Below the pieces are notes generated by a model. The model was not told where the DNA came from and did no database searches. It saw nothing but the letters and a program-made list of their open reading frames with translations. A DNA stretch of 64,000 nt. Origin: Actinophytocola glycyrrhizae. Lineage in GTDB: Bacteria; Actinomycetota; Actinomycetes; Mycobacteriales; Pseudonocardiaceae. Below are positions 8,819-16,305 of the stretch, in pieces; the first letter of the stretch is position 1, and every line of letters begins with the position of its first letter. The stretch is taken from contig NZ_JBHSIS010000024.1 of assembly GCF_042653545.1 (NCBI RefSeq), positions 186,001 to 250,000 on the forward strand, in the 5' to 3' direction. Position numbers and translations under genes: made by a program.

Positions 8819-9403
8819 TCAGAGTTCCGCCAGCGCCGCCGCCGCGATCCGCGGCACACGTTCGCACAGCGTGGCCTGCGGGGTGACCGGTTCGGTCCCC
8901 GGCGCGCTCAGCCCGTAGTTGACGAAGAGCATCTGCCCGTCGGCGACGTCGACCGCACCGAAACAGCTGTCGGGGGCCGTCGGCTTCAGCACGTGGAGGG
9001 GGAAACCGTCCACCTCGGACTCGGTGACCTCGGCGTCGGCGCCCTCGACGTACTCGGCGGCCCCCTGGTCGAGGACCGCGACCAGCGTGAGCCCGAGGTT
9101 GGCGCCGATCCCGTTGGCGAAGCAGTCCCGCGACCCCGGGAAGCTCGTCGAGTCCCCGCCGGTCGGCGGCCGGTCCTGGTCGAGCCCGAAGGTGCCAAGC
9201 GGCAGCGCCGCGACGACGCCGCAGAGGTCGGCCCCGGCCAGGTCGATGTCCCGGGGCCTGCTGACCTCGGTGGTGGTGGTGGTCGTCGTGGTCGTGGTCG
9301 TCGGTGCCGTGGTGCCTCCGGTGGCGGTCCCGGTCGGCGAGCCGCTTTCGGTGGCCGTGCACCCGGCGAGCAGCAGTCCCGTCACGAGCAGCAACCTGCG
9401 CAT
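8819..9403 (-). CDS. DUF3558-family lipoprotein
   Basis: 194 residues. Lipoprotein signal MRRLLLVTGLLLAGCTATE with lipobox LLAGC (Cys15). A Thr-rich spacer is encoded by a (GTG/GTC)-rich run near 9270-9300. The DUF3558-type domain follows from RPRDIDLAGADLCGVV, with Cys residues at SRDCFANG, PDSCFGAV and TLCERV. Predicted to be anchored outside the membrane. Such lipoproteins often accompany EspG/PPE genes in Pseudonocardiaceae. Only 30 bp separate its ATG from the divergent T7SS-associated gene. A paralogue is at 37757-38383. Confidence 0.85.
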   Translation of the reverse strand: MRRLLLVTGLLLAGCTATESGSPTGTATGGTTAPTTTTTTTTTTTEVSRPRDIDLAGADLCGVVAALPLGTFGLDQDRPPTGGDSTSFPGSRDCFANGIGANLGLTLVAVLDQGAAEYVEGADAEVTESEVDGFPLHVLKPTAPDSCFGAVDVADGQMLFVNYGLSAPGTEPVTPQATLCERVPRIAAAALAEL

Positions 9404-9433
9404 GACCGCAACGTACCGACCTACGATGGGCGG

Positions 9434-9982
9434 ATGCCGGACACCCCGCCGCCCGCGATCACCCCTCGGATGCGCGCCAGCGCGACCGCCAACCCCAACT
9501 CCTGGCTGTACGTGATCGACCCGGCATTCGACGCCGACGCCGACATCCCGCCGTGGGGTGTCGTCGGTGCGTACCGAGTGGACCGGTCCGGCGAGATCGA
9601 CCCGGCGTTCCGGCGCAACACCGAGTACCGCCCGTCCCCGACTGTCCTGCGCATGCCCGCCCCGGCCACCGAGCTGGAGCGCCTGCTGCAGTGGATCACG
9701 ACCGGTCACCGCGCGGAGGCGGAGCTGCCCCCCGCTGTGCTGAAGGCCCGGCTGCTGATCTGGTCGTCCGGCCAGGACGACCACGCGGTGACCGCGTTCC
9801 CCGACCGGACGGGACGGATCATGGTGCCCGCGTGCACGTCGGTCGCCCGCGTCCCGTCCGCGTGGCCCGGCTGGCGCGAGATCCTCGGCCGCGAGCTGGC
9901 AGCGCAGCTCGGCGGCCACCCGCTGGTGGTCAACCCGACGGGCCCGATCACCGCACTGCTCCCGGCCGCCGCACTGGACTGA
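9434..9982 (+). CDS. Type VII secretion system-associated protein (SseB-like)
   Basis: 182 residues. ITPRMRASATANPNSWLYV, DPAFDADADIPPWGVVGAY and RRNTEYRPSPTVLRMP are characteristic of the actinobacterial family annotated as type VII secretion system-associated protein. Soluble; role unknown. ATG 9434 is preceded by TACGAT (9422-9427) at 6 nt, suggesting leaderless transcription. Divergent from the DUF3558 gene, so the two probably share a regulatory region. Confidence 0.78.
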   Translation: MPDTPPPAITPRMRASATANPNSWLYVIDPAFDADADIPPWGVVGAYRVDRSGEIDPAFRRNTEYRPSPTVLRMPAPATELERLLQWITTGHRAEAELPPAVLKARLLIWSSGQDDHAVTAFPDRTGRIMVPACTSVARVPSAWPGWREILGRELAAQLGGHPLVVNPTGPITALLPAAALD

Positions 9983-10191
9983 CCGAGCGACCGCGGTGGC
10001 CCCGCCACCCCGCCATCCCCGTTGGCCTCCGGCCCCCGGTCGCCACGCTACGGCAGGGCACCGACGGAAACGGTGACACGAACCCGAGTTGTCCACAGGC
10101 CACCGCAACTGTCCACAGCCAACCGCTCACCGCGCGGATCCTGTCGGTGCCCTCCGGTAGCGTGGTTCGAGGGGGCCGGAGGCCACGAACC
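9983..10191. repeat. Inverted F-type repeats with DnaA-box-like sequences
   Basis: No gene. Two arms of a family-F repeat face each other: GGCCTCCGG...CCACGCTACGG at about 10024-10066 and its inverted counterpart at about 10142-10185 (GTGGTTCGAGGGGGCCGGAG). Between them lie a perfect TTGTCCACA at 10089-10097 and the one-mismatch CTGTCCACA at 10109-10117. Further F copies are at about 22298-22340 and 24993-25037. Confidence 0.75.
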
Positions 10192-12264
10192 TCACCTCAG
10201 CCAGGGCTCGACGTCCTCCGGCGGTCCCGGTTTCGCGTACAGCCAGCCCTGCGCCGAGTCCGCCCCGATGCGCGTCAGCAGCTCCGCCTGTTCGCCGGTC
10301 TCCACGCCCTCGGCGATCACGTCCAGCCGCAGCGTGTGCGCGAGCGACACCAGCGCCGTCACGATCCGCGCGTCCACCGACTCCGCGGCACCCGCGCGCA
10401 GACCCGCCACGAAGGACCCGGCGACCTTCAGCGCGTGCACCGGCAGGTGCCGCAGGTAGGCGAGGTTCGAGTAGCCGGTCCCGAAGTCGTCGATCGCGAT
10501 GCGGACGCCCATGTCGACCAGCCTGCGCAGCGCGGACAGGGGCTCGCCGGTCGTGCCCATGATCGCGCTCTCGGTCAGCTCGAGCTGCAGCGACGATGGC
10601 GGGATCCCCACCCGTTCGATGATCGCCGACACGTCCGCCACCAGACCCGGCTCGGCCACCTGCCTCGCCGCGAGGTTCACGCTCACGAACGGCGCCCGGT
10701 CCGCGTCGTGCCACTTCATCGCCTGCCTGCACGCGGTTTCCAGCACCCACAGGCCGAGCGGCACGATCAGCCCGGTCTCCTCCGCGAGCCCGATGAACCG
10801 GTCCGGGCCGAGCCTGCCGAACTCCGGGTGCGCCCACCGCACCAGCGCCTCGACGCCGAGCAGTGCCCCGTCCGACAGGGACACGATCGGCTGGTAGTCG
10901 ACGTAGAACTCCTCGTGTTCCAGCGCCGCAGGCATGGCGTGGGACAGGGTGATCCTGGCGATCTCGCGGGCGTTGCGTTCCGGGTCGTAGGACGCCCACC
11001 GGTTCTTGCCGTCGACCTTCGCCCAGTGCAGGGTCACGTCCGCGTCCCGCATGGTCTCCGCGGGGGACGCGGCGAACACCGACCGCTCCACCAGGCCGAT
11101 GCTCGCCGACACCGTCAGCCGGTGCCCGCCGACCCGCACCGGCGCGGCGATCTCCGCGAGGATCCGTTCGGCCAGGTCCACCAGCTCGGCCATGCCCTCG
11201 GTGTGCTCGACCAGCACCACGAACTCGTCGCCGCCCATCCGCGCCACCAGCCGCGACGGCGCGGACACCAGCTGGTCGAGCCGTCTGCCGACCTCGACGA
11301 GGAGCTGGTCGCCGACGACGTGGCCCAGCGTGTCGTTGATGGCCTTGAACCCGTCCAGGTCGAGGTAGCACAGGCCGACCCGCTGCCCGACCGAGCCGCC
11401 GAACGCGGCGTGCAGCCGTTCGGTGAACAGCGCGCGGTTGCCGAGGCCGGTGAGGTGGTCGTGGTTGGCCTGGTACCGCAGCTGCTCGGACAGCACGTGC
11501 CGCTCGGTGTTGTCCTCGACCATCCCGACGAGGTACTGCGGTGTGCCGTCGTCGTCGCGCACGAGCGACACGGTCACGTTCGTCCACAGGGGAGAGCCGT
11601 CGCGTTTGCGGAAGCGGCGTTCGATCCGGTAGTGGTCGCGTTCGCCTGCCGCCATCTCGTTGAAGAAGCTGCGCAGGTCCGGCGGGTCGTCCGGGTGCAG
11701 GAAGTCGACGAGGTCGAGGCCGAGCAGCTGCTCTGGCTGGTAGTCGAGCATGCTCCCCATCGCGCTGTTGACCTCGAGCAGCCTGCCCCGGGTGTCGGTG
11801 ATGCCGATGCCGACGGCGGCGGAGGTGAACATCGCGCGGAACCGTGCCTCGCTGGACCGCCGCGCGCTCTCCGCGCCGTCCCGAGCCTCCAGCGCGGAGC
11901 GGCGCAGCGCCTCCTGCTCGGAGAAGATCCGCGACTGGGCGGCACGCACGAACCCGGCGGTCACGGCGGCCTGGACCCTCGGCACGCGATCCCCGGAGAA
12001 GCGGTTGCCGATCAGCTCGATCGTGCCGGCGAGCGACTCGGCGGCGAGGAACCGGAGGTCGACGAGCGCCGCCCCGACCCGCTCGGCCCGTGCCGGGTCG
12101 AACGGGTCGTCGGCCAGCACCGAGGTGAGCATGGCCGCCAGCCCGTCGAGCTCGGCGCGGAGATCGTCGTGGCCGGACGCGACGTAGCCCGTCGCCGCGA
12201 GCACGTCGGTCCACGCGGCCGAGAACGCGTCACGGCCTGAGACTTTCGGGCCTGCCACCGTCAC
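10192..12264 (-). CDS. PAS-GGDEF-EAL cyclic-di-GMP protein
   Basis: 690 residues: an N-terminal helical region (1-140), PAS (about 140-255), GGDEF (about 265-425) and EAL (about 435-690). The cyclase motif ARMGGDEF (344-348) is intact; no RxxD inhibitory site precedes it (SAPS at that place). In the EAL domain EAL (472-474), SVNLAARQV, LELTES, IDDFGTGYSN, AEGVE and AQGWLYAKP are present, but the usual LKID reads LKVA (612-615), losing a conserved Asp; phosphodiesterase activity may be weakened. No transmembrane segment. The layout resembles the cytosolic streptomycete RmdA type. Likely a diguanylate cyclase with a modified phosphodiesterase domain. Confidence 0.9.
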   Translation of the reverse strand: MTVAGPKVSGRDAFSAAWTDVLAATGYVASGHDDLRAELDGLAAMLTSVLADDPFDPARAERVGAALVDLRFLAAESLAGTIELIGNRFSGDRVPRVQAAVTAGFVRAAQSRIFSEQEALRRSALEARDGAESARRSSEARFRAMFTSAAVGIGITDTRGRLLEVNSAMGSMLDYQPEQLLGLDLVDFLHPDDPPDLRSFFNEMAAGERDHYRIERRFRKRDGSPLWTNVTVSLVRDDDGTPQYLVGMVEDNTERHVLSEQLRYQANHDHLTGLGNRALFTERLHAAFGGSVGQRVGLCYLDLDGFKAINDTLGHVVGDQLLVEVGRRLDQLVSAPSRLVARMGGDEFVVLVEHTEGMAELVDLAERILAEIAAPVRVGGHRLTVSASIGLVERSVFAASPAETMRDADVTLHWAKVDGKNRWASYDPERNAREIARITLSHAMPAALEHEEFYVDYQPIVSLSDGALLGVEALVRWAHPEFGRLGPDRFIGLAEETGLIVPLGLWVLETACRQAMKWHDADRAPFVSVNLAARQVAEPGLVADVSAIIERVGIPPSSLQLELTESAIMGTTGEPLSALRRLVDMGVRIAIDDFGTGYSNLAYLRHLPVHALKVAGSFVAGLRAGAAESVDARIVTALVSLAHTLRLDVIAEGVETGEQAELLTRIGADSAQGWLYAKPGPPEDVEPWLR

Positions 12265-12565
12265 ACCTTCCGGCGAAGTTCACTCACGCACCCGCCTGCG
12301 TGGCACGGGCCAGGATACGACCGTCGGCACGCTCCGTCCATGCTCGTGCGCGGACCGTCTTCGCTGGTCACAGCGATCGAACCGGCAACCGGCCGGTCGC
12401 GGACCGTGATCGTCCGTGCTCACCCATACACCAAACGTTACCGAACTGCTCGTTAGTTATTAACCGGACGACGTGACAAAACGGTACCGGGCGACCACAA
12501 TCTGTTTCCTGGCAGCTCCTGCCCGGGTGCTGCCATTCGCGAGGGCGATTCAGAAAGGGCTTCCC
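12265..12565. other. Intergenic leader between divergent genes
   Basis: About 300 bp without a gene between the GGDEF/EAL gene and the lysozyme gene. An unusually A/T-rich patch (GTTAGTTATTAACCGG, near 12453-12468) is the likely promoter area for the lysozyme. AAAGGG about 6 nt before ATG 12566 is the ribosome site. I see no ydaO-type c-di-AMP riboswitch motif. Confidence 0.5.
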
Positions 12566-13429
12566 ATGAACATTGTGTGGCGTGGGAGACGACGGGGCTC
12601 GCTGAGCGCCGCCGTTGCGGTGACCACCACTGTGTTGCTCGCGGGACTGGCGAGTCCCGCGCAGGCCGACCCGGCTGCCACCCCTGCAGGCGGCCAGGCG
12701 GCGATCGACGCGTACGTCCAGAAGTACGACCACGAGATGGGCTCGCAGATCCGCAAGCACGAAGGCGTCGCGCAGATGCCGCGCGGCGTGCCACAGGACG
12801 TCGTCGCCCAGGCCACCGTGCCGGGCATCGACGTGAGCGGCCACCAGGGCAACGTGGACTGGCCCGCCCAGTGGAACGCGGGCAAGCGGTTCGTGTGGGC
12901 CAAGGCGACAGAAGGCACCGGCTACCGGAACCCGTACTTCGCGCAGCAGTACAACGGGTCCTACAACCAGGGCTTCATCCGCGGCGCGTACCACTTCGCG
13001 CTGCCGGACCGGTCCTCCGGCGCGACGCAGGCGAACTTCTTCTCCAACAACGGCGGCGGCTGGTCGGGTGACGGCAGGACACTGCCCGGCGCGCTCGACA
13101 TGGAGTACAACCCGTACGGCGCGACCTGTTACGGGCTCTCCAAGGCCGCCATGACCAACTGGATCCGCGACTTCAGCAACACCTACAAGGCGCGGTGGAA
13201 CAAGTACCCGGCGATCTACACGTCCACCAGCTGGTGGAACCAGTGCGTCGGCTCGAGCTTCGGTGCGACCAACCCGCTGTGGGTCGCGCGGTACGCATCG
13301 TCGGTCGGCACGCTGCCGATCGGCTGGAGCTTCCACACGGTGTGGCAGTACAGCTCCTCACCGATCGACCAGAACTCCTTCAACGGCGCCTACGACCGGC
13401 TGCAGGTGTTCGCCAGGAACTCCGACTGA
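12566..13429 (+). CDS. Secreted GH25 lysozyme (N-acetylmuramidase)
   Basis: 287 residues. An Arg-rich n-region and hydrophobic core (GSLSAAVAVTTTVLLAGLAS) ending PAQA|DP form a Sec or Tat signal peptide. From about residue 88 the GH25 fold is clear: PGIDVSGHQGNVDWPAQW, FVWAKATEGTGYRNPYF, GAYHFALPD, and GALDMEYNPYG carrying the Asp/Glu pair. The tail VWQYSSSPIDQNSFNGAYD is typical. Cleaves the MurNAc-GlcNAc bond of peptidoglycan outside the cell. It resembles the mutanolysin group of Streptomyces. A strong hairpin terminator follows. Confidence 0.93.
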   Translation: MNIVWRGRRRGSLSAAVAVTTTVLLAGLASPAQADPAATPAGGQAAIDAYVQKYDHEMGSQIRKHEGVAQMPRGVPQDVVAQATVPGIDVSGHQGNVDWPAQWNAGKRFVWAKATEGTGYRNPYFAQQYNGSYNQGFIRGAYHFALPDRSSGATQANFFSNNGGGWSGDGRTLPGALDMEYNPYGATCYGLSKAAMTNWIRDFSNTYKARWNKYPAIYTSTSWWNQCVGSSFGATNPLWVARYASSVGTLPIGWSFHTVWQYSSSPIDQNSFNGAYDRLQVFARNSD

Positions 13430-13451
13430 CCCAGCACGTTCCCCTGCCAGG

Positions 13452-13490
13452 AGGGGACCTTCCGCCACCACCCGGAGCGGAAGGTCCCCT
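13452..13490 (+). terminator. Hairpin terminator after lysozyme gene
   Basis: Perfect 14-bp stem (AGGGGACCTTCCGC and complement) with an 11-nt loop, 22 bp after the lysozyme stop. No long U-run follows, as is common in actinobacteria. Confidence 0.85.
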
Positions 13491-13588
13491 TCGTGCATTT
13501 AAGCTCCGCGTGAGTGTCGCGTGAGATGAGGGAACGAGGACCCCCGTGACCACGTCGGACCCGCGAAGACCGTGATCGGGGAGGGACA

Positions 13589-14614
13589 ATGACTTACCCA
13601 CCGCAGGGGCCTTACGGGCAGCAGCCGGATCCCTACGGACAGCAGCAGCCGCCGCAGTACGGCGGCGGCTACCAGCAGCAGCCAGGCGGGCAGTTCGGCG
13701 GCTACGACCCGAACGCACAGTACGGGGGCGGGTACCAGCAGTACGGCGGCATGGGCGGGCCGCCGGAGCCACCGAAGAGCAAGACGGGGCCGATCATCGC
13801 GGTCGTGGCGGTCGTCGTGCTCCTGCTCGGCGGCCTCGGCATCACCGGCTTCGTCGCGCCGGGATTCTTCCTGTCCGACGACAAGGACAGCGGTGACAAC
13901 GCTGGCTCCGGGGAGACGACCAGTGCGGAGAAGTCGTCGGAGAAGTCGCCGGAGAACTCGGGTTCCGGCTCCGACGAGCTCATCGACAAGCTCGTCGCGG
14001 CCGCCGACGAGCAGGACAAGTCGACGCTGCGCGACCTGAAGTGTTCGGAAGCGACGGACACTGTGGACTCCGCGATCAGCGCGATCGACAAGATCGACAG
14101 CGCCGAGTTCGGTGAGATCAAGGACGAGTCCGACGACGAGGTCCGGTTCACCGTCACGATCGTCTACGGCGACAAGCAGGAGGACGACACCTTCACCGTC
14201 AAGAAGGACGGTGGGGACTGGTGCTGGCACGACATCAAGGCGGGCACCCCGAAGACGACCGGCGGCTCCGACGACACCGCCGAGGACGCCCCCGCGACGT
14301 CCGTGCCGGACAGCGACGCGACCGGTGACACCGAGGGCGAGCAGTTCGTCCAGTCCTTCCTGGACAAGCTGAACGGCGGCGACGGCGCGGGCGCGGCGGC
14401 CATGTCGTGCTCCGACAGCACCAGCCAGTCCGACATCACCGAGGCCGCGGCACAGGGCGCCGCACTGGAGATGGACCCGGCGGGCACGACGGCCGACGAC
14501 ACCTACGTCGGCTCCGACCTCAAGGGCACACTCGCGGGCGCCCCGGTCACGGGCCGCACGAGCGCGTTCCTCGAGGACGGGGCGTGGTGCATCTACACGT
14601 TCTTCGCCAGCTGA
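13589..14614 (+). CDS. Membrane-anchored protein with duplicated extracytoplasmic domain
   Basis: 341 residues. The N-terminal ~60 residues are Gln/Pro/Gly/Tyr-rich (QPDPYGQQQPPQYGGGYQQ). One transmembrane segment (about 66-90, GPIIAVVAVVVLLLGGLGI) is followed by a Ser/Glu/Asp-rich linker and two similar domains (about 120-215 and 245-341). Each domain has an early Cys and a C-terminal WCWHD or WCIYT, suggesting a disulfide in each and a DUF4878/NTF2-like fold (inference). The outside is very acidic. No enzymatic motif seen. Confidence 0.7.
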   Translation: MTYPPQGPYGQQPDPYGQQQPPQYGGGYQQQPGGQFGGYDPNAQYGGGYQQYGGMGGPPEPPKSKTGPIIAVVAVVVLLLGGLGITGFVAPGFFLSDDKDSGDNAGSGETTSAEKSSEKSPENSGSGSDELIDKLVAAADEQDKSTLRDLKCSEATDTVDSAISAIDKIDSAEFGEIKDESDDEVRFTVTIVYGDKQEDDTFTVKKDGGDWCWHDIKAGTPKTTGGSDDTAEDAPATSVPDSDATGDTEGEQFVQSFLDKLNGGDGAGAAAMSCSDSTSQSDITEAAAQGAALEMDPAGTTADDTYVGSDLKGTLAGAPVTGRTSAFLEDGAWCIYTFFAS

Positions 14615-14633
14615 GTCCCGACCCGTAGAACGG

Positions 14634-15692
14634 ATGCCGCCGGTGGCAGTCACACTCCTCATAGCCGGGTCTGTGGCGATCATCGGCGGCATCGTCGTGT
14701 TCGCGGTGTCCTCGCGGCTCGTCGCGACCATGCTGCTGGCGTTCGGCGCGCTGACCGCGGTCACCGGCTGGCTGCTGCCGGTCTCGTCGAGAGCGGACGC
14801 GCTGAAGACCGGTGGCCTGGCGGCGGGCGCCGTGGTCGCGCTGTACGCGTTGTGGCTCAACGACCGCAGACGCCGCGTGGACGAGGAACGCCAGCAGCTC
14901 GAACACGACCGGCAGGCACTGGAGAACGCCCGCGCGGACCACGAACGCGAACGCGCGGCCGACGACCGTTTCCTGCGCGCCGTGGAGATGCTCGGCCACG
15001 ACACCGACCAGGTGCGCGTGGGCGCGCTGCACGCGCTCGCCGGGGTGGCCCGCGCCCGCCCGGCCTACACGCAGGACGTCGTCGACGTGCTCTGCTCGTA
15101 CCTGCGCCGCCCGTTCGATCACCCGGAGTACCGCGAGGCCAGGGGTGACGGGCCACGCAAGGACGCCGACCCCGCGGAGGCGGACCGCTGGCGCGTGGTT
15201 CGCCTCACCGCACAACGACTGCTCGCCGACCTGCTCCCGAGGACCGGCACCCGGGACGCCCCCGCGTACGACCTCGACCTGACCGGCGCCACACTCGAGT
15301 TCTGCGACCTGTCGTACCGGGTCATCGGCAAGCTCAGCGCACGCGCGCTGAAGATGTACCAGTCGAACTCGTTCCACCACTGCGAGATCCGCGGGCCCGC
15401 GTGGTTCACCGAGTCCAGGAGCTGGGGAAACCTGTGGCTGCACCACATGGAGTTCCACGACCGCGCGTGGTTCAGCAAGGTCCGCACCTTCTCCAAGCTG
15501 AGCTTCGAGGCCACTGTCTTCCGGCAGAAGACCAAGTTCGAGAACGCCACGTTCAGCGGCGAGACCTCCTTCGCGGACACCGTCTTCACCGAGGAAGCTG
15601 ACTTCACGCACACCGAGTTCACCGGCGCACTGAAACCACCCCCGGGCTGGCAACGAAACCAGTCTGGCCGCCTGGTCCGCATGCCTGCCTGA
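14634..15692 (+). CDS. Membrane protein with pentapeptide-like repeats
   Basis: 352 residues. Two or three transmembrane segments lie in residues 3-80 (VTLLIAGSVAIIGGIVVFAV and later), then a charged, possibly coiled-coil stretch (RRRVDEERQQLEHDRQALEN) and a conserved block (FLRAVEMLGHDTDQVRVGAL). The C-terminal ~120 residues have degenerate pentapeptide-like repeats of A(D/N)Lxx type (FENATFSGETSFADTVF, EADFTHTEFTG), probably a right-handed beta helix. The same layout is common in actinobacteria; function unknown. It begins 19 bp after the preceding membrane-protein gene. GTG at 14643 is an alternative start. Confidence 0.75.
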   Translation: MPPVAVTLLIAGSVAIIGGIVVFAVSSRLVATMLLAFGALTAVTGWLLPVSSRADALKTGGLAAGAVVALYALWLNDRRRRVDEERQQLEHDRQALENARADHERERAADDRFLRAVEMLGHDTDQVRVGALHALAGVARARPAYTQDVVDVLCSYLRRPFDHPEYREARGDGPRKDADPAEADRWRVVRLTAQRLLADLLPRTGTRDAPAYDLDLTGATLEFCDLSYRVIGKLSARALKMYQSNSFHHCEIRGPAWFTESRSWGNLWLHHMEFHDRAWFSKVRTFSKLSFEATVFRQKTKFENATFSGETSFADTVFTEEADFTHTEFTGALKPPPGWQRNQSGRLVRMPA

Positions 15693-15767
15693 TCTTGACA
15701 GTGCGTCACGCATGTGGGTGACTCTGCGATCACCTGATCGAGGTTCGCAGTGTTGCGGGAGGTCGCC

Positions 15768-16142
15768 ATGCGGGGTGGAGCTTTGGCGGGGGGCCTGGTG
15801 CTCCTCACGCTGGTCACCGGGTGTGAGCCGACCGACGGGTCGGTCTACGTGCCGGGGTCCTACACCGTGCGGGAGTCCGGGGTGCGGTTGCGGTCCGGGC
15901 CCGCCGCCTGCAACGACACCCCCGGCACCGGGAACTGCCCGGACGTCCTCGCCGGGCTCGAGCCGGGAGACAACCTCTACCCCGTCTGCCAGAGCAAGGG
16001 GCAGCTCGTCGGGCGGAACGCGTGGTGGGTGTACGTCGACGCGCCCGGTGGGAACCGGGGGTGGGTGGCCAGTTGGTACCTGACCTGCCCCACCAACCGG
16101 CTCCCCGAGGTGGACGACTGCACGGCCGACGAGTTCGACTAG
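15768..16142 (+). CDS. Small lipoprotein with SH3-like domain
   Basis: 124 residues. ATG 15768 is chosen because GGGAGG precedes it by 5 nt. Lipoprotein signal ends LLTLVTGCEPTDG (lipobox LVTGC). The mature part SYTVRESGVRLRSGPAACN ... NAWWVYVDAPGGNRGWVASW resembles bacterial SH3-like cell-wall-binding modules, with Cys residues likely in disulfides. The stop TAG (16140-16142) is split by the left end of the MITE-like element: T and A are host bases, G is the first base of the element. Confidence 0.75.
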   Translation: MRGGALAGGLVLLTLVTGCEPTDGSVYVPGSYTVRESGVRLRSGPAACNDTPGTGNCPDVLAGLEPGDNLYPVCQSKGQLVGRNAWWVYVDAPGGNRGWVASWYLTCPTNRLPEVDDCTADEFD

Positions 16143-16305
16143 TGTCCCGCGCCGGAAATGCGGTGATCAAGTCGGTGGATCCAGGTTTCTGCTGGCAAGG
16201 CGCCGGTTCGTCCTCGTACTGGGTCGTACTTGGGCGGACCGGCAACGCCGCCAGCGGGAAGCTGGGCCGCCGAATTGGTTGCCTGATTTCCGGCGCGGGA
16301 CACTA
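16140..16305. mobile_element. MITE-like 166-bp element with 20-bp perfect terminal inverted repeats
   Basis: The ends are exact inverted copies: TAGTGTCCCGCGCCGGAAAT (16140-16159) and its complement (16286-16305). Similarity continues inward (for example CTGCTGGCAAGG against CGCTGGCGGCG), so almost the whole element is an imperfect palindrome with a central ~30-bp loop (around TCGTACTGGGTCGTACT). It has no coding capacity. The outer TA on each side looks like the TA target duplication of IS630/Tc1-mariner-type elements. It lies exactly between the convergent stop codons of the lipoprotein gene and purL and preserves both. An unusual bidirectional terminator is the alternative explanation. Confidence 0.8.

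Noticed and set aside
12265..12565. c-di-AMP (ydaO) riboswitch before the lysozyme gene
   Set aside because: Such riboswitches precede many actinobacterial wall hydrolases, but I could not find the conserved motif here.
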